Below are positions 7,929 to 15,921 of a stretch of DNA of 20,161 bases, one piece after another (position 1 is the stretch's first letter; the number at the start of each line of letters is the position of its first letter). A program made the translations under genes and the position numbers. The notes beneath the pieces are model-generated. The model saw only the letters and a program-made list of their open reading frames with translations, made no database searches and was not told the DNA's origin. Source of the DNA: Bacteroidaceae bacterium (lineage in GTDB: Bacteria > Bacteroidota > Bacteroidia > Bacteroidales > Bacteroidaceae); assembly GCA_017557475.1 (NCBI GenBank), contig JAFYYO010000366.1, positions 1 through 20,161 on the forward strand, given 5' to 3'.

Positions 7929-10900
7929 TTATTTATTGTTCCGCACCATGATTTTTTGTGTCTTTGATGTCCATTTGCTCTGTCCGCACCTAACTCGGCA
8001 GCGATAAAGATAGATGCCAGTATCAACTTTAGCACCTGCTCCATTGGTGAGGTTCCATGTGACAGTATAGACGCCTCTTTCGCCAGAACTGCTCTCCTCG
8101 TGCATCCAGATGCATCGACCTGAGAAGTCGAAGACCTCGACAACAAAGTCGCAATCACTGCCAGGCAAGTCATAGCTTACCATGAAGTTTGTGCTTGTAA
8201 TGGCAGGGTTCTGGCTTGCCATGAGACGAACGATGTTTGTTGTTATTCCGTCATCAACGACAAAGTCAAGGCTAGTATGATTGGTGTTGTTCAGTACGTC
8301 CCAAGCACGGAAGGTGAGACTGTGCGAGCCATTCTCGAGTTGCGGGATGTTGTAGGCAACAGTGCCATGTGTGAAGTCACCAAACTCGTGTGCATAGTAT
8401 TCGTTGATGTTATAGGTCAGGTCGCTTCTGTTATCAATGCAAAGCGTGAGGTCGTGGCCGATGCCGTTGCCGCTGGAACTGATGCCGCTGGCATCTGTAA
8501 GTTGTGCTACGAAGAGCGGTGTCGCGTTGACTGTCCCACCGTTCTGGAAGTCTTCATCATTGAGATAAGCAAAGATTTGAGGGCCGTCCTTGTCGAAGTC
8601 GGTATTATCCACAATGCCTCCCAATGGAATGTCTTCATTGTAACCGTTGGCTTCAATGTTCCCTTCGTTGTTGATGGCATAGAATACGAGTCTGCCAGGC
8701 TCACCCGAGAAGTTGATGTCAATGGGAATGATGAACTCTTCGCTGAACTGTCCAGCTTGCACGCTGTCCTGTGACTCGTAGAGCATTGCATTGCGGTCGG
8801 TGAAGGTGAATGCTTCGGTGGCTCCGGCATTGTTGCGGCAAACGATAGTCTCCAGATTGTCAAAGAGTCTTGTGTGGATGATGCCATTGAAGTCCGTCAT
8901 GATTGTGCCGTCTGCTTGCTCGATATGTCCCTGTAACTTTACCCGCTCACCAGCCTTGAGAGGAATAGGGGAGCCGTTTACCTCTTGGTCGTTTATCTTA
9001 TCCACGATGATATTCTGTATGGGGTTTCCCATGATGAGGGCGGGGTCGCCAAGAAGAGCATATTGCAACTTGTTCTCCAGATAACCTGCTTCGCGACCGT
9101 CGCTGATGATGCTGTTCTTGGCCAGTCTGATGGCATCGCCAAGGCGATTGCGTTCCTTGTTTCCTGTGGTGCTGCGAGCAAAGAGGTATTGCATGAAGTA
9201 GCGATTCATGTTGTAATTCTGGCTGGCAAAGACGGTACGTGTGGTTCCGTAGAAGGCAAGGGCACCACCTGTGGGATTGAGTACAGCTGTTTCGCCGTGG
9301 TTGCTAATGTTCGAATCGAAAGGCATGACGTCGCAAGCACAGGTGACCCACAGAGGCAACTTTGTGCTCTTGATCGTCTCGAAGTCTTCGCGCAGCAGCA
9401 CGTATTCATGGCTGAAACCGTGTGCACCAGCATGGCCTGTGTAGTTCATCACCAAAGAGCCGTCAGCCATCTGCTTCTTAATTTGAGCTGTGGCTTCGGG
9501 GTAAGTGTTGCTGTTGGTGGAGCTGACACGAGTATATGCATCCCACATGATTTTATGTACTTCCATCTTCGGGTACTTGGAGATGACGCTCTCTGCCACG
9601 TTGTTGGCGTACTTCATGTGTTCGTTCTGGTCTCCATCATCACCCAGCACGTAAACGAGGTTCTTCCAAGGGCCGGCATTTTGATTGCTCATGAAGGCAA
9701 TACTCTTGTCCACCATAGTCTTGGCGTCGGTAATTTGTGAGACGGGGAAGCGTCCGATGCCGATGTCACTTTTCTCGCGAAGTGGATTGTTGCCTTCGCC
9801 ATCGTCAAGCAGTCCGAAGTAGTCTTCCATGACATAGCTCTTGGTGTCGCTAAAGCTGTTCTCGCTTTCGTAGCAGAGCAGGTAATCGTCGGGATTGTCA
9901 TTACGCCATGCTGTTGAGAGCATGCGATTGTCCCAAGCACAGTCGCCAAAGAGCAGGAGATATCTGGGAGCCACATCACTGCTGGCAGCCTTGTCGTAGA
10001 GCATCTTCATGAAGAGACGATAGGCTGTCGGGTCGGGAGTGCCGCTGGAGAATTCGTTATAGATTTGGTCTGCACGAACAATGCCAACCTTCAACCCGTC
10101 GTATTGCAGATGTGCGTTTGCCAGACGTTGTGCCTCGGAGAGTAGCTTGCCGCTAGTCGGTATGATAATCACCATATCAAGGTTGTCGAGGGCGTGCAAG
10201 TTCTGATTGGCAACATCTCCAACGATGGCAGGTTCGGGGAAAGAGGCTGCCGTGTTGAATGCCACGAAGTGTTCGCCGCCATTATCAACGTTGACTATAT
10301 AGGTGCTTCCGTCTTGTGTGCCTTCTACCAGAGCATCCTTCACTCCTACACTGCCTGTGCGGATGACTTTCACGTTGGTGCCTGTGATTTTGAATGTAGT
10401 TGGAGCGGCGTTGACACTGGTAAAGTCGATGAAGCCTTTCGCTGCAGTGCTGAGTTTGCGGTCGTAACTGTATGCGAGATAGTCCAGGCGTGCTTTCTTA
10501 CCTGATTCTGCACGAAGATTGATGTTGAGTGTGGCTGGTGTGCCTTGCTCGGCCAAGTCAAAGACTCGTGTTGTCGAAGTGGCATATACATAGTCTCCTG
10601 GCGGTGTTACGGTGAGGGAACCTGCCGCATTTCCGTTGATGGTGACGTTGACTGTGTTTGACGTAGATTCCGAGCCGGTGAAGACTACGGTCAGTTTCCC
10701 ATTGCCAGCGGGGTCGATGGCAGAGAGGGAATAGTTATGGGAGTTATTGTTGGCATAGTTCTCGCCATCAAAGAGGTGACGTCCGAAGTAGTGCCATGCG
10801 TACTCGTCTTTCTCGTAGAGGGTGTGTGCCCTTGTCGCGCCGTATGTATGGGATGGCGTGGCGCTGGGGGAGGGAAGTGTCTCCATTGTTGAAGGAGCGT

Positions 10901-11678
10901 CTTCCTGTGTAAGGAAGTAGCAGGCTTTGCGAGCATAGGCGTTGATTGTACGTGAGTCCCCGTCCCAAGATATCAAGCCGTTGCCCCAGAAGAGCCAGCT
11001 GTCTGTCTGACTGTTGTAGTAAAGCGGCACTTCTACCATATCATCGTGATGCGTGCCTTGGCGAATCAGTTCGGGCAAAAGGTGGCCGCCGTAGCCGTAG
11101 AGGTGTACGTTGTCGGGATTGGTGAAGCCCATCTTCTTGAGTGAGGCACGAGAGAACTGATAGAGTCCGTCCTCCGTGATGCTTACCTTTACCCATTTGC
11201 CACTTGCCAACTTGGAGTTGGCGGCATAGCGCCCTTCGCTTGCTGTTTCTTGCTTTGGGGCGTTGAGCCTTCCGCTCGAGTTGGCATTGATGACGATTTG
11301 TGCGCTGATGAGCTTCTCGTACTTTGTGCCCTGACGACGGATGGGGATGAAGGAGATGTCGAGCAAACCCTTGCCACGTTCCACTCCGACAAACGTCTCA
11401 ACGTCAATCGTTTCGCTCAGGAGGCTGTCGAATTGTTCTGCCACCTGTGCTTCCTTGCCGCTTAGCGGAGCGTACTCTGGGTAGAGCAGGGAGACGGTGT
11501 AGGTGTGTGTCCTGTAGTCGGTCTCAAGAGGTACAACCTCCGTATAGACGGGCAGAACGGAGTCAATCTGCATCTCGTTCCAGTCGAGGCTGGTAAACGC
11601 CAACTCCTTTTCTTGTTGTGCGATGATGCCCTGCGTCAAAGCAGCAAGCATCAGGCATATGGTATAAATTCGTTTCAT
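7929..11678 (-). CDS. porU: Type IX secretion sortase PorU (peptidase family C25)
   Basis: A 1249-residue surface protein with signal peptide near MKRIYTICLMLAALTQGIIA. PorU removes the C-terminal signal of type IX cargo and joins the cargo to anionic LPS. The gingipain-like C25 catalytic domain is clear: His749 in NYTGHAGAHGF and Cys782 in WVTCACDVMPFDSN. Their spacing of 33 residues equals that of His211 and Cys244 in gingipain RgpB. Cys780 is also nearby but at the wrong spacing. An N-terminal domain of roughly 500 residues precedes it, and the C-terminus has a type IX sorting-domain-like fold (VEVFDFSGRCIW and GIYLYRCRV). It starts 35 nt after the FAH-family gene and leads the porV-ispF-acyltransferase run. 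Confidence 0.95.
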   Translation of the reverse strand: MKRIYTICLMLAALTQGIIAQQEKELAFTSLDWNEMQIDSVLPVYTEVVPLETDYRTHTYTVSLLYPEYAPLSGKEAQVAEQFDSLLSETIDVETFVGVERGKGLLDISFIPIRRQGTKYEKLISAQIVINANSSGRLNAPKQETASEGRYAANSKLASGKWVKVSITEDGLYQFSRASLKKMGFTNPDNVHLYGYGGHLLPELIRQGTHHDDMVEVPLYYNSQTDSWLFWGNGLISWDGDSRTINAYARKACYFLTQEDAPSTMETLPSPSATPSHTYGATRAHTLYEKDEYAWHYFGRHLFDGENYANNNSHNYSLSAIDPAGNGKLTVVFTGSESTSNTVNVTINGNAAGSLTVTPPGDYVYATSTTRVFDLAEQGTPATLNINLRAESGKKARLDYLAYSYDRKLSTAAKGFIDFTSVNAAPTTFKITGTNVKVIRTGSVGVKDALVEGTQDGSTYIVNVDNGGEHFVAFNTAASFPEPAIVGDVANQNLHALDNLDMVIIIPTSGKLLSEAQRLANAHLQYDGLKVGIVRADQIYNEFSSGTPDPTAYRLFMKMLYDKAASSDVAPRYLLLFGDCAWDNRMLSTAWRNDNPDDYLLCYESENSFSDTKSYVMEDYFGLLDDGEGNNPLREKSDIGIGRFPVSQITDAKTMVDKSIAFMSNQNAGPWKNLVYVLGDDGDQNEHMKYANNVAESVISKYPKMEVHKIMWDAYTRVSSTNSNTYPEATAQIKKQMADGSLVMNYTGHAGAHGFSHEYVLLREDFETIKSTKLPLWVTCACDVMPFDSNISNHGETAVLNPTGGALAFYGTTRTVFASQNYNMNRYFMQYLFARSTTGNKERNRLGDAIRLAKNSIISDGREAGYLENKLQYALLGDPALIMGNPIQNIIVDKINDQEVNGSPIPLKAGERVKLQGHIEQADGTIMTDFNGIIHTRLFDNLETIVCRNNAGATEAFTFTDRNAMLYESQDSVQAGQFSEEFIIPIDINFSGEPGRLVFYAINNEGNIEANGYNEDIPLGGIVDNTDFDKDGPQIFAYLNDEDFQNGGTVNATPLFVAQLTDASGISSSGNGIGHDLTLCIDNRSDLTYNINEYYAHEFGDFTHGTVAYNIPQLENGSHSLTFRAWDVLNNTNHTSLDFVVDDGITTNIVRLMASQNPAITSTNFMVSYDLPGSDCDFVVEVFDFSGRCIWMHEESSSGERGVYTVTWNLTNGAGAKVDTGIYLYRCRVRCGQSKWTSKTQKIMVRNNK

Positions 11679-11696
11679 ACGAGTTAAGTATTTGTT

Positions 11697-11708
11697 CCCC
11701 TAAAGGGG
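11697..11708. other. CCCC/GGGG palindrome between the FAH gene and porU
   Basis: CCCCTAAAGGGG forms a 4-bp GC stem with a 4-nt loop in the 35-nt gap before porU. The same 12-mer occurs in the other orientation in the rplM leader (15826-15837). It could be a weak transcript hairpin that tunes expression across the junction. No T-tract follows it, so termination is unlikely. Confidence 0.35.
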
Positions 11709-11713
11709 GGCTT

Positions 11714-12334
11714 TTATTTTACATTGAACTCCAGTACCTTTTCTCCTTCAAGGTAGCCTTCTAGATGGTCTTCTACGTTGACTGGTCCCACACCTACAGG
11801 CGTGCCTGTGAAGATGATGTCGCCCGTCTTGAGTGTAAAGAATTGGCTGATGAAGCTCACCAGTTTGTCCACTCCGAAGAGCATGTCTGCCGTACAGCCT
11901 TCCTGCACCTTTTCTCCGTTACGGAGCAAGTGAAACTGCAACTCCTGAATGCCTTTCCTGTAGTGAGAGAGCGGCATCCATTTGCCGATGGCAGCGCTTC
12001 CGTCGAAGCCTTTGCAGAGGTCCCATGGCAGCCCCTTCTCTCGCAATCTCGTCTGCAGGTCGCGAGCTGTGAAGTCGATGCCCACAGTCACCTTGTCGTA
12101 GTAGCGATGGGCAAAGCGCTCGGGTATGCTCCTGCCCAAATGGTTAATGCGTACACAGAGCTCTGTCTCATAGTCGCAGCGCTTCGTGTAAGCAGGGATG
12201 AAGAACGGCATGCCTCGCGTCAGCAACGCGGACTCCGCCTTCGTGAAGACCACAGGTCTCTCTATATTTAATAACGAATTTTGCAGCTCTTTATTGTGTG
12301 CCGCGTAATTCATTCCTATGCCGAATATCTTCAT
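11714..12334 (-). CDS. Fumarylacetoacetate hydrolase family protein (FAHD1/acylpyruvase-like)
   Basis: A 206-residue cytoplasmic metal-dependent enzyme, the compact single-domain FAH form. Metal ligands can be placed: Glu56 and Glu58 in YETELCVRI, and Asp87 in GIDFTARDLQ, 29 residues later as in FAHD1. KGFDGSAAIG and the C-terminal TGDIIFTGTPVGVGPV are family signatures. Relatives hydrolyse acylpyruvates or act on oxaloacetate; the sequence does not decide between them. The start ATG at 12334 gives the standard N-terminus KIFGIGMNYAAHNKEL. It may be the first gene of the porU operon, as only 35 nt separate them, although a hairpin lies in that gap. Confidence 0.92.
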   Translation of the reverse strand: MKIFGIGMNYAAHNKELQNSLLNIERPVVFTKAESALLTRGMPFFIPAYTKRCDYETELCVRINHLGRSIPERFAHRYYDKVTVGIDFTARDLQTRLREKGLPWDLCKGFDGSAAIGKWMPLSHYRKGIQELQFHLLRNGEKVQEGCTADMLFGVDKLVSFISQFFTLKTGDIIFTGTPVGVGPVNVEDHLEGYLEGEKVLEFNVK

Positions 12335-12362
12335 TTTACGTTTTCAACGTACATTTCGGGTG

Positions 12363-12370
12363 TAAAGGTA
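12363..12370 (-). promoter_or_regulatory. Possible -7 box upstream of the FAH-family gene
   Basis: On the minus strand the sequence reads TACCTTTA, one base from the TAnnTTTG consensus, 28 nt before the start codon. No convincing -33 element is present at the expected distance. If used, this promoter would drive the FAH gene and possibly porU and the genes after it. Confidence 0.4.
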
Positions 12371-12407
12371 CGAAAAACTTTCCATACTCCGCATATTTTT
12401 ACCATAA

Positions 12408-12615
12408 AAGTGAGAAAGTGGGAAAGTGTCTTATGGACAGGAATAGCTTTTTATGGTAAAAAGGAAGGAGAAGATAATATCTAAACAGATATTATATAAT
12501 AATTAATATTATAATTATAATAAATAATTATAACTCTAATAATAATCTTATAGAGTTGTCGTGTTACCGTCCATTTCGCTTCCTGTCCATAAGACACTTT
12601 CCCACTTTCTCACTT
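12408..12615. repeat. Perfect 36-bp inverted repeat around an AT-rich core
   Basis: The arm at 12408-12443 begins AAGTGAGAAAGTGGGAAAGT, and its exact reverse complement lies at 12580-12615. The 136-nt interior is about 91% A+T over 12471-12550 and contains smaller palindromes: ATAATATCT with AGATATTAT around a 4-nt loop, and AACTCTA (12532-12538) with TAGAGTT (12551-12557). A second, nested 14-bp perfect inverted repeat, TTTTTACCATAAAA (12396-12409) with its complement at 12449-12462, encloses the left arm. No open reading frame or target duplication is seen. It may be an invertible segment, a MITE-like element, or a structured regulatory DNA. Confidence 0.9.
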
Positions 12616-12625
12616 CGCCCATCGC

Positions 12626-12691
12626 AACTACGCTCGTGAAGTTTGCAAACTACACACGTTATGTTTGCCAACTATCCACGCTTAGTTGCAA
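12626..12691. repeat. 22-bp-period tandem palindrome array C downstream of tsf
   Basis: Three units start at 12626, 12648 and 12670. The second contains AACTACACACGTTATGTT and the third AACTATCCACGCTTAGTT, both with CACG at unit positions 8-11. The first is degenerate (AACTACGCTCGTGAAGTT). The arms within the units are mixed types and pair less well than in arrays A and B. The array lies between the tsf terminator and the 36-bp inverted repeat. Confidence 0.75.
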
Positions 12692-12696
12692 ACAAA

Positions 12697-12729
12697 AATG
12701 CCTCACAAGCTTTTGGCTCATGAGGCATT
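12697..12729 (-). terminator. Intrinsic terminator of the rplM-rpsI-rpsB-tsf operon
   Basis: AATGCCTCA (12697-12705) pairs perfectly with TGAGGCATT (12721-12729) over 9 bp. On the minus strand the stem is followed by a run of five T (TTTTTG), 22 nt after the tsf stop codon. This is the clearest intrinsic terminator in the window. Confidence 0.85.
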
Positions 12730-12751
12730 ACCGAATCAGTATCGTTTGCGA

Positions 12752-13744
12752 TTACTCTGCGCGGAGAGTGAAGCGCTTGAAGTCGGTGACTGTCAGTTCC
12801 TTATCGATGCTCTGAAGATAAGAGGCAACGGTAAGGTTCTTGTCCCAGATGTACTCCTGACTCATCAGGCAGTTCTCTTTGAGGAACTTGTTCACACGAC
12901 CCTTTGCAATGTTCTCAATCATTGCGGGATTGAGGTTTGCAGCCTTCTCAGCAGATACAGTTGCGATGATTTCCTTCACCTTGGCAACGTCCTCAGCTGT
13001 AATCCAACCCTTGGCCTGATTGCTTTCCATGTGGTCTTCGCTGTCGAAGTGTGCGGGGTTGAAGCCAGCCTTCTTGATGGCAGCCTCTACAGCCTTCTGC
13101 ACTTGCTCAGCCTTTGACTTCTCAATGGCAACAGCAAACTCATTGTCCTTAACGCTCTGAGGAACACCTGTCTCGTCGATAGCCACGGGAGAAGCACTTG
13201 CAATCTGCATAGCGATGTTCTTGCCGACTGTCTCGTCCTCTACCTTCTTGCTCAGGTTGAGCATGGTGCAGAGTCCGTTGCGGTTCATGTGGTTGTAGGT
13301 AGCGATGTTTTCGCCCTCGATGGTGCAATAGCCGTCGAGTTCCATCTTCTCGCCAGTGATACCGCTGCGAGCAGTAACTGCGTCCTGAACGGTTCCTTCG
13401 CCCATAGGCAGAGCCTTCACCTCGTCGAGAGTCTTGCACTTTGCAGCAACGGCAGCATCGAGAATCTGCTTGGTGAGAGCCACAAAGTCGGCATTGTTAG
13501 CTACGAAGTCGGTCTCGCACTTGAGTGCGATGATAGCACCGAAGCCGTTCTCAGCCTTTACGAGCACGCAACCTTCTGCAGCCTCGCGATCGCTACGCTT
13601 TGCAGCAACTGCCTGACCCTTCTTGCGCAGGTATGCCACAGCTCCGTCCATATCGTCGCTTTCTGCCAGAGCCTTCTTGCAGTCTGCCAGACCAGCACCC
13701 GTCATCTCACGGAGCTTTTTGATATCATTCATTGTAACTTCCAT
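12752..13744 (-). CDS. tsf: Translation elongation factor Ts
   Basis: A 330-residue cytoplasmic nucleotide exchange factor that releases GDP from EF-Tu. The N-terminal UBA-like domain (KLREMTGAGLADCKKAL, about 10-26) is followed by KKGQAVAAKRSDREAAEG and the EF-Tu-contacting motif TDFVANN (about 78-84). The length and the internal insertions fit Bacteroidetes EF-Ts. Translation could also begin at Met5 (MNDIKKLR); the first Met is kept because homologues carry a few residues before that point. It follows rpsB in the same direction with a 121-nt gap filled by a 7-mer repeat hairpin, and is closed by a strong terminator. Confidence 0.97.
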   Translation of the reverse strand: MEVTMNDIKKLREMTGAGLADCKKALAESDDMDGAVAYLRKKGQAVAAKRSDREAAEGCVLVKAENGFGAIIALKCETDFVANNADFVALTKQILDAAVAAKCKTLDEVKALPMGEGTVQDAVTARSGITGEKMELDGYCTIEGENIATYNHMNRNGLCTMLNLSKKVEDETVGKNIAMQIASASPVAIDETGVPQSVKDNEFAVAIEKSKAEQVQKAVEAAIKKAGFNPAHFDSEDHMESNQAKGWITAEDVAKVKEIIATVSAEKAANLNPAMIENIAKGRVNKFLKENCLMSQEYIWDKNLTVASYLQSIDKELTVTDFKRFTLRAE

Positions 13745-13773
13745 AGTACAAATAATAATTAAAAGTTATTATT

Positions 13774-13858
13774 GGAATAGGGATTATGGATTAGGGAATA
13801 GGGTTTGACAGTTCCCTTTTGCAGATGCCACTAATCTCTAATCCCTAATCTCTAATCT
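13774..13858. repeat. Opposed arrays of a 7-bp repeat between rpsB and tsf
   Basis: Four tandem 7-mers of GGATTAG type start at 13774, 13781, 13788 and 13795. Four of the complementary CTAATCT/CTAATCC type start at 13831, 13838, 13845 and 13852. The two arrays face each other across about 28 nt and would form a long imperfect stem in the rpsB-tsf transcript. The position in the gap suggests an attenuator or mRNA processing element, but repeat slippage could also have made it. Confidence 0.85.
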
Positions 13859-13865
13859 GTTTTTT

Positions 13866-14675
13866 TTACTCCGCCTCAGGAGCTTCCTCTACTTCAGCTT
13901 CAGCTTCGCGAGCCTTACCGCTGCGACGACCCTTCTTCACGGGCTGGTCTTCCTGCTCTGCAGCAGCGTCGCTGTCAGCCTTCTCAGCCTTGCGCTCTTC
14001 GAGACCCTCGTTGATGGCAGCACAGCAAGCCTGGAGGATAACCTCGATGCTCTTGCTTGCATCATCGTTAGCAGGGATTACGAAGTCGATGTTGTCGGGG
14101 TTGCTGTTGGTATCGACGATACCGAACACGGGAATACCCAGACGGTTAGCCTCGCGAACTGCAATCTGCTCCTTCAGTACGTCAACGACGAAGAGTGCAG
14201 AGGGCAGGCGATTGAGGTCGGCGATAGAGCCGAGGTTCTTCTCGAGCTTAGCACGCTGGCGGCTAACCTGCAGAATCTCACGCTTGGAGAGGTTGCTGAA
14301 AGTACCGTCGGCAATGAGCTTGTCGATGTTTGACATCTTCTTCACAGCCTTGCGGATTGTGGGGAAGTTGGTGAGCATACCGCCGGGCCAGCGCTCGATA
14401 ACGTAGGGCATACCTACAGAGGTGGCGAGGTCGGCAACGCATTGCTTGGCCTGTTTCTTGGTAGCGACAAAGAGGATTTTCTTACCGCTCTTGGCAATCT
14501 GCTTCATAGCTTCGGCAGCTTCGTCAACCTTAGCCACAGTCTTGTGCAGGTCGAGGATATGAATGCCGTTGCGCTCCATGAAGATATAAGGAGCCATAGC
14601 GGGGTTCCACTTTCTCTTGAGGTGACCGAAGTGACATCCGGCCTCCAATAAAGTCTCAAAATTAGTTCTTGACAT
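13866..14675 (-). CDS. rpsB: 30S ribosomal protein S2
   Basis: A 269-residue small-subunit protein. The start is set at 14675 (MSRTNFETLLEAGCHFGHLK), the canonical S2 N-terminus, although an in-frame ATG at 14735 would add 20 residues of low-complexity K/Q/T that are part of the A-rich leader. Family signatures are present: HFGHLKRKWNPAMAPYIF, WPGGMLTNFPTIRKAV, RLPSALFVVDVLKE and IPANDDASKS. The C-terminal 40 residues form a charged tail (KKGRRSGKAREAEAEVEE), longer than in E. coli but common in this phylum. It is the third gene of the operon, 170 nt after rpsI. Confidence 0.97.
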   Translation of the reverse strand: MSRTNFETLLEAGCHFGHLKRKWNPAMAPYIFMERNGIHILDLHKTVAKVDEAAEAMKQIAKSGKKILFVATKKQAKQCVADLATSVGMPYVIERWPGGMLTNFPTIRKAVKKMSNIDKLIADGTFSNLSKREILQVSRQRAKLEKNLGSIADLNRLPSALFVVDVLKEQIAVREANRLGIPVFGIVDTNSNPDNIDFVIPANDDASKSIEVILQACCAAINEGLEERKAEKADSDAAAEQEDQPVKKGRRSGKAREAEAEVEEAPEAE

Positions 14676-14845
14676 TGTTCTTGTTTGTTTTGTTTGTTGT
14701 TTACTTTCTTTGTTAATTCTTTGTGTTAGAACCAACCTGCGAGTAGTCCCCTGTCGCTATACATTATATATAATATACGCGCATGAGGAGTCAGGCAGAT
14801 TTAGATACTAAACAGCTTGACGCATTCCAGCAGATAAGACAGCAA
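14676..14845 (-). promoter_or_regulatory. Long rpsI-rpsB intergenic leader
   Basis: This 170-nt gap has no gene. Just before rpsB the minus strand is A-rich and poor in G, typical of Bacteroidetes leaders that initiate without a Shine-Dalgarno sequence. Further upstream lies a perfect 12-bp palindrome, ATTATATATAAT (14763-14774). I find no TAnnTTTG box. It may hold a control element for S2, but no known leader was recognised. Confidence 0.4.
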
Positions 14846-15241
14846 TTAACGCTTGCTGAACTGGAAGCGACGACGTGCCTTTGGACGTCCGGGTTTCTTT
14901 CTCTCGACCTCGCGGCTGTCGCGTGTCATGAAACCTTCGGCGCGAAGAGCCTTCTTGTCTTCAGCGTTAATCTTCACGAGTGCGCGAGCGATAGCCAGGC
15001 GAAGAGCCTGAGACTGACCGGTGTAACCGCCACCGTAGAGGTTAACATTGATGTCATACTTCTCAGCAGCGTCGAGCAGAGTCAGAGGCTGTTTAACCAC
15101 GAACTGCAGGATTGTGCTGGGGAAGTACTCAGTAAGGTCACGCTTGTTAATGGTAATCTTGCCAGTACCTTGGCTGACATACACACGGGCAACGGCACAT
15201 TTGCGGCGACCCAATGCATTAGCGATGTATTTCGTATCCAT
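14846..15241 (-). CDS. rpsI: 30S ribosomal protein S9
   Basis: A 131-residue small-subunit protein near the P site. The N-terminal NALGRRKCAVARVYV, the central YGGGYTGQSQALRLAIARAL and the C-terminal KKPGRPKARRRFQFSKR are canonical; the SKR end reaches the P-site tRNA. It starts 9 nt after the rplM stop, so translation is probably coupled, matching the widely conserved L13-S9 pair. Confidence 0.98.
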   Translation of the reverse strand: MDTKYIANALGRRKCAVARVYVSQGTGKITINKRDLTEYFPSTILQFVVKQPLTLLDAAEKYDINVNLYGGGYTGQSQALRLAIARALVKINAEDKKALRAEGFMTRDSREVERKKPGRPKARRRFQFSKR

Positions 15242-15250
15242 GTTTGGTGA

Positions 15251-15712
15251 TTATTTATACTGGTTAATATCGATAGCCTTGGGGCTCTGTGCCTGCTGCT
15301 TGTGCTCTGCACCACCATAAACATAAAGGTTAGTGATGAGCTGGTCAGCCAACTTGTTCTTGGGCAGCATGCCCTTTACTGTGCGGCGAATCAACTTCTC
15401 TGAGCCGTTGGGCTTAGCCAAAATCTCGGCAGGAGTTGTAGCGCGCTGGCCACCGGGGTAGCCTGTGTAGGACAGATAAGTGCGGTCTGTCATCTTCTTA
15501 CCAGTGATGATAATCTTGTCGGCATTCACGATGATTACGTTGTCACCGCAGTCCACATTGGGAGTGAACTCTGCCTTGTACTTGCCTCTCAGCAATTTTG
15601 CCACCTTAGTGCAGAGGCGACCCAGAACCTGGTCAGTAGCGTCTACTACTACCCATTCCTTCTTGACGGTAGCCTTGTTCATTGAGATGGTCTTGTAACT
15701 CAAAGTATCCAT
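15251..15712 (-). CDS. rplM: 50S ribosomal protein L13
   Basis: A 153-residue large-subunit assembly protein. The start MDTLSYKTISMNKATVKKEW is the usual Bacteroidetes form. Downstream KKEWVVVDATDQVLGRLCT, GDNVIIVNADKIIITGKK and the RRTVKGMLPKNKL block match the family. It is the first gene of the translation operon and has a leader of about 140 nt. Confidence 0.98.
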   Translation of the reverse strand: MDTLSYKTISMNKATVKKEWVVVDATDQVLGRLCTKVAKLLRGKYKAEFTPNVDCGDNVIIVNADKIIITGKKMTDRTYLSYTGYPGGQRATTPAEILAKPNGSEKLIRRTVKGMLPKNKLADQLITNLYVYGGAEHKQQAQSPKAIDINQYK

Positions 15713-15854
15713 TCTTTGTCTTACTTTTGTTTTTGTTTCTACCTAGTTTATTTCTCTTGTGTCGTAGCGATTCACGAACCGTCCGTTCAGGCCAATGATG
15801 CGGACTATTCACACGCTCCGAAAGGCCCCTTTAGGGGTCCTTTGATAATAATCG
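15713..15854 (-). promoter_or_regulatory. Structured 5' leader of the rplM operon
   Basis: The predicted transcript begins near 15854. Right after it a hairpin of about 10 bp with a 1-nt bulge forms at 15843-15821 (AAAGGACCCCT pairing with AGGGGCCTTT). A second stem, GTCCG with CGGAC (15781-15805), follows, then an A-rich stretch before the start codon. Ribosomal operons are often autoregulated through such leaders. I do not recognise this one as a known class, so its function is inferred from position. Confidence 0.5.
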
Positions 15855-15859
15855 GCGTG

Positions 15860-15890
15860 CAAAGGTACAACTTTTTCCCTATTCTGCAAG
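15860..15890 (-). promoter_or_regulatory. Promoter of the rplM-rpsI-rpsB-tsf operon
   Basis: On the minus strand TACCTTTG (15867-15860) is a perfect TAnnTTTG -7 box. CTTG (15890-15887) lies 19 nt upstream in the -33 position. This is the only strong promoter before the operon. Confidence 0.75.
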
Positions 15891-15921
15891 CATTCGCAAG
15901 ACTTTTTTCTTGTCTAAGTGC

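Noticed and set aside
12408..12615. Complete insertion sequence
   Set aside because: The 136-nt interior has no transposase reading frame and no flanking target duplication was found.
14676..14735. Extended S2 N-terminus from the upstream ATG
   Set aside because: The extra 20 residues are low-complexity and A-rich DNA-derived; the canonical S2 start is at 14675.
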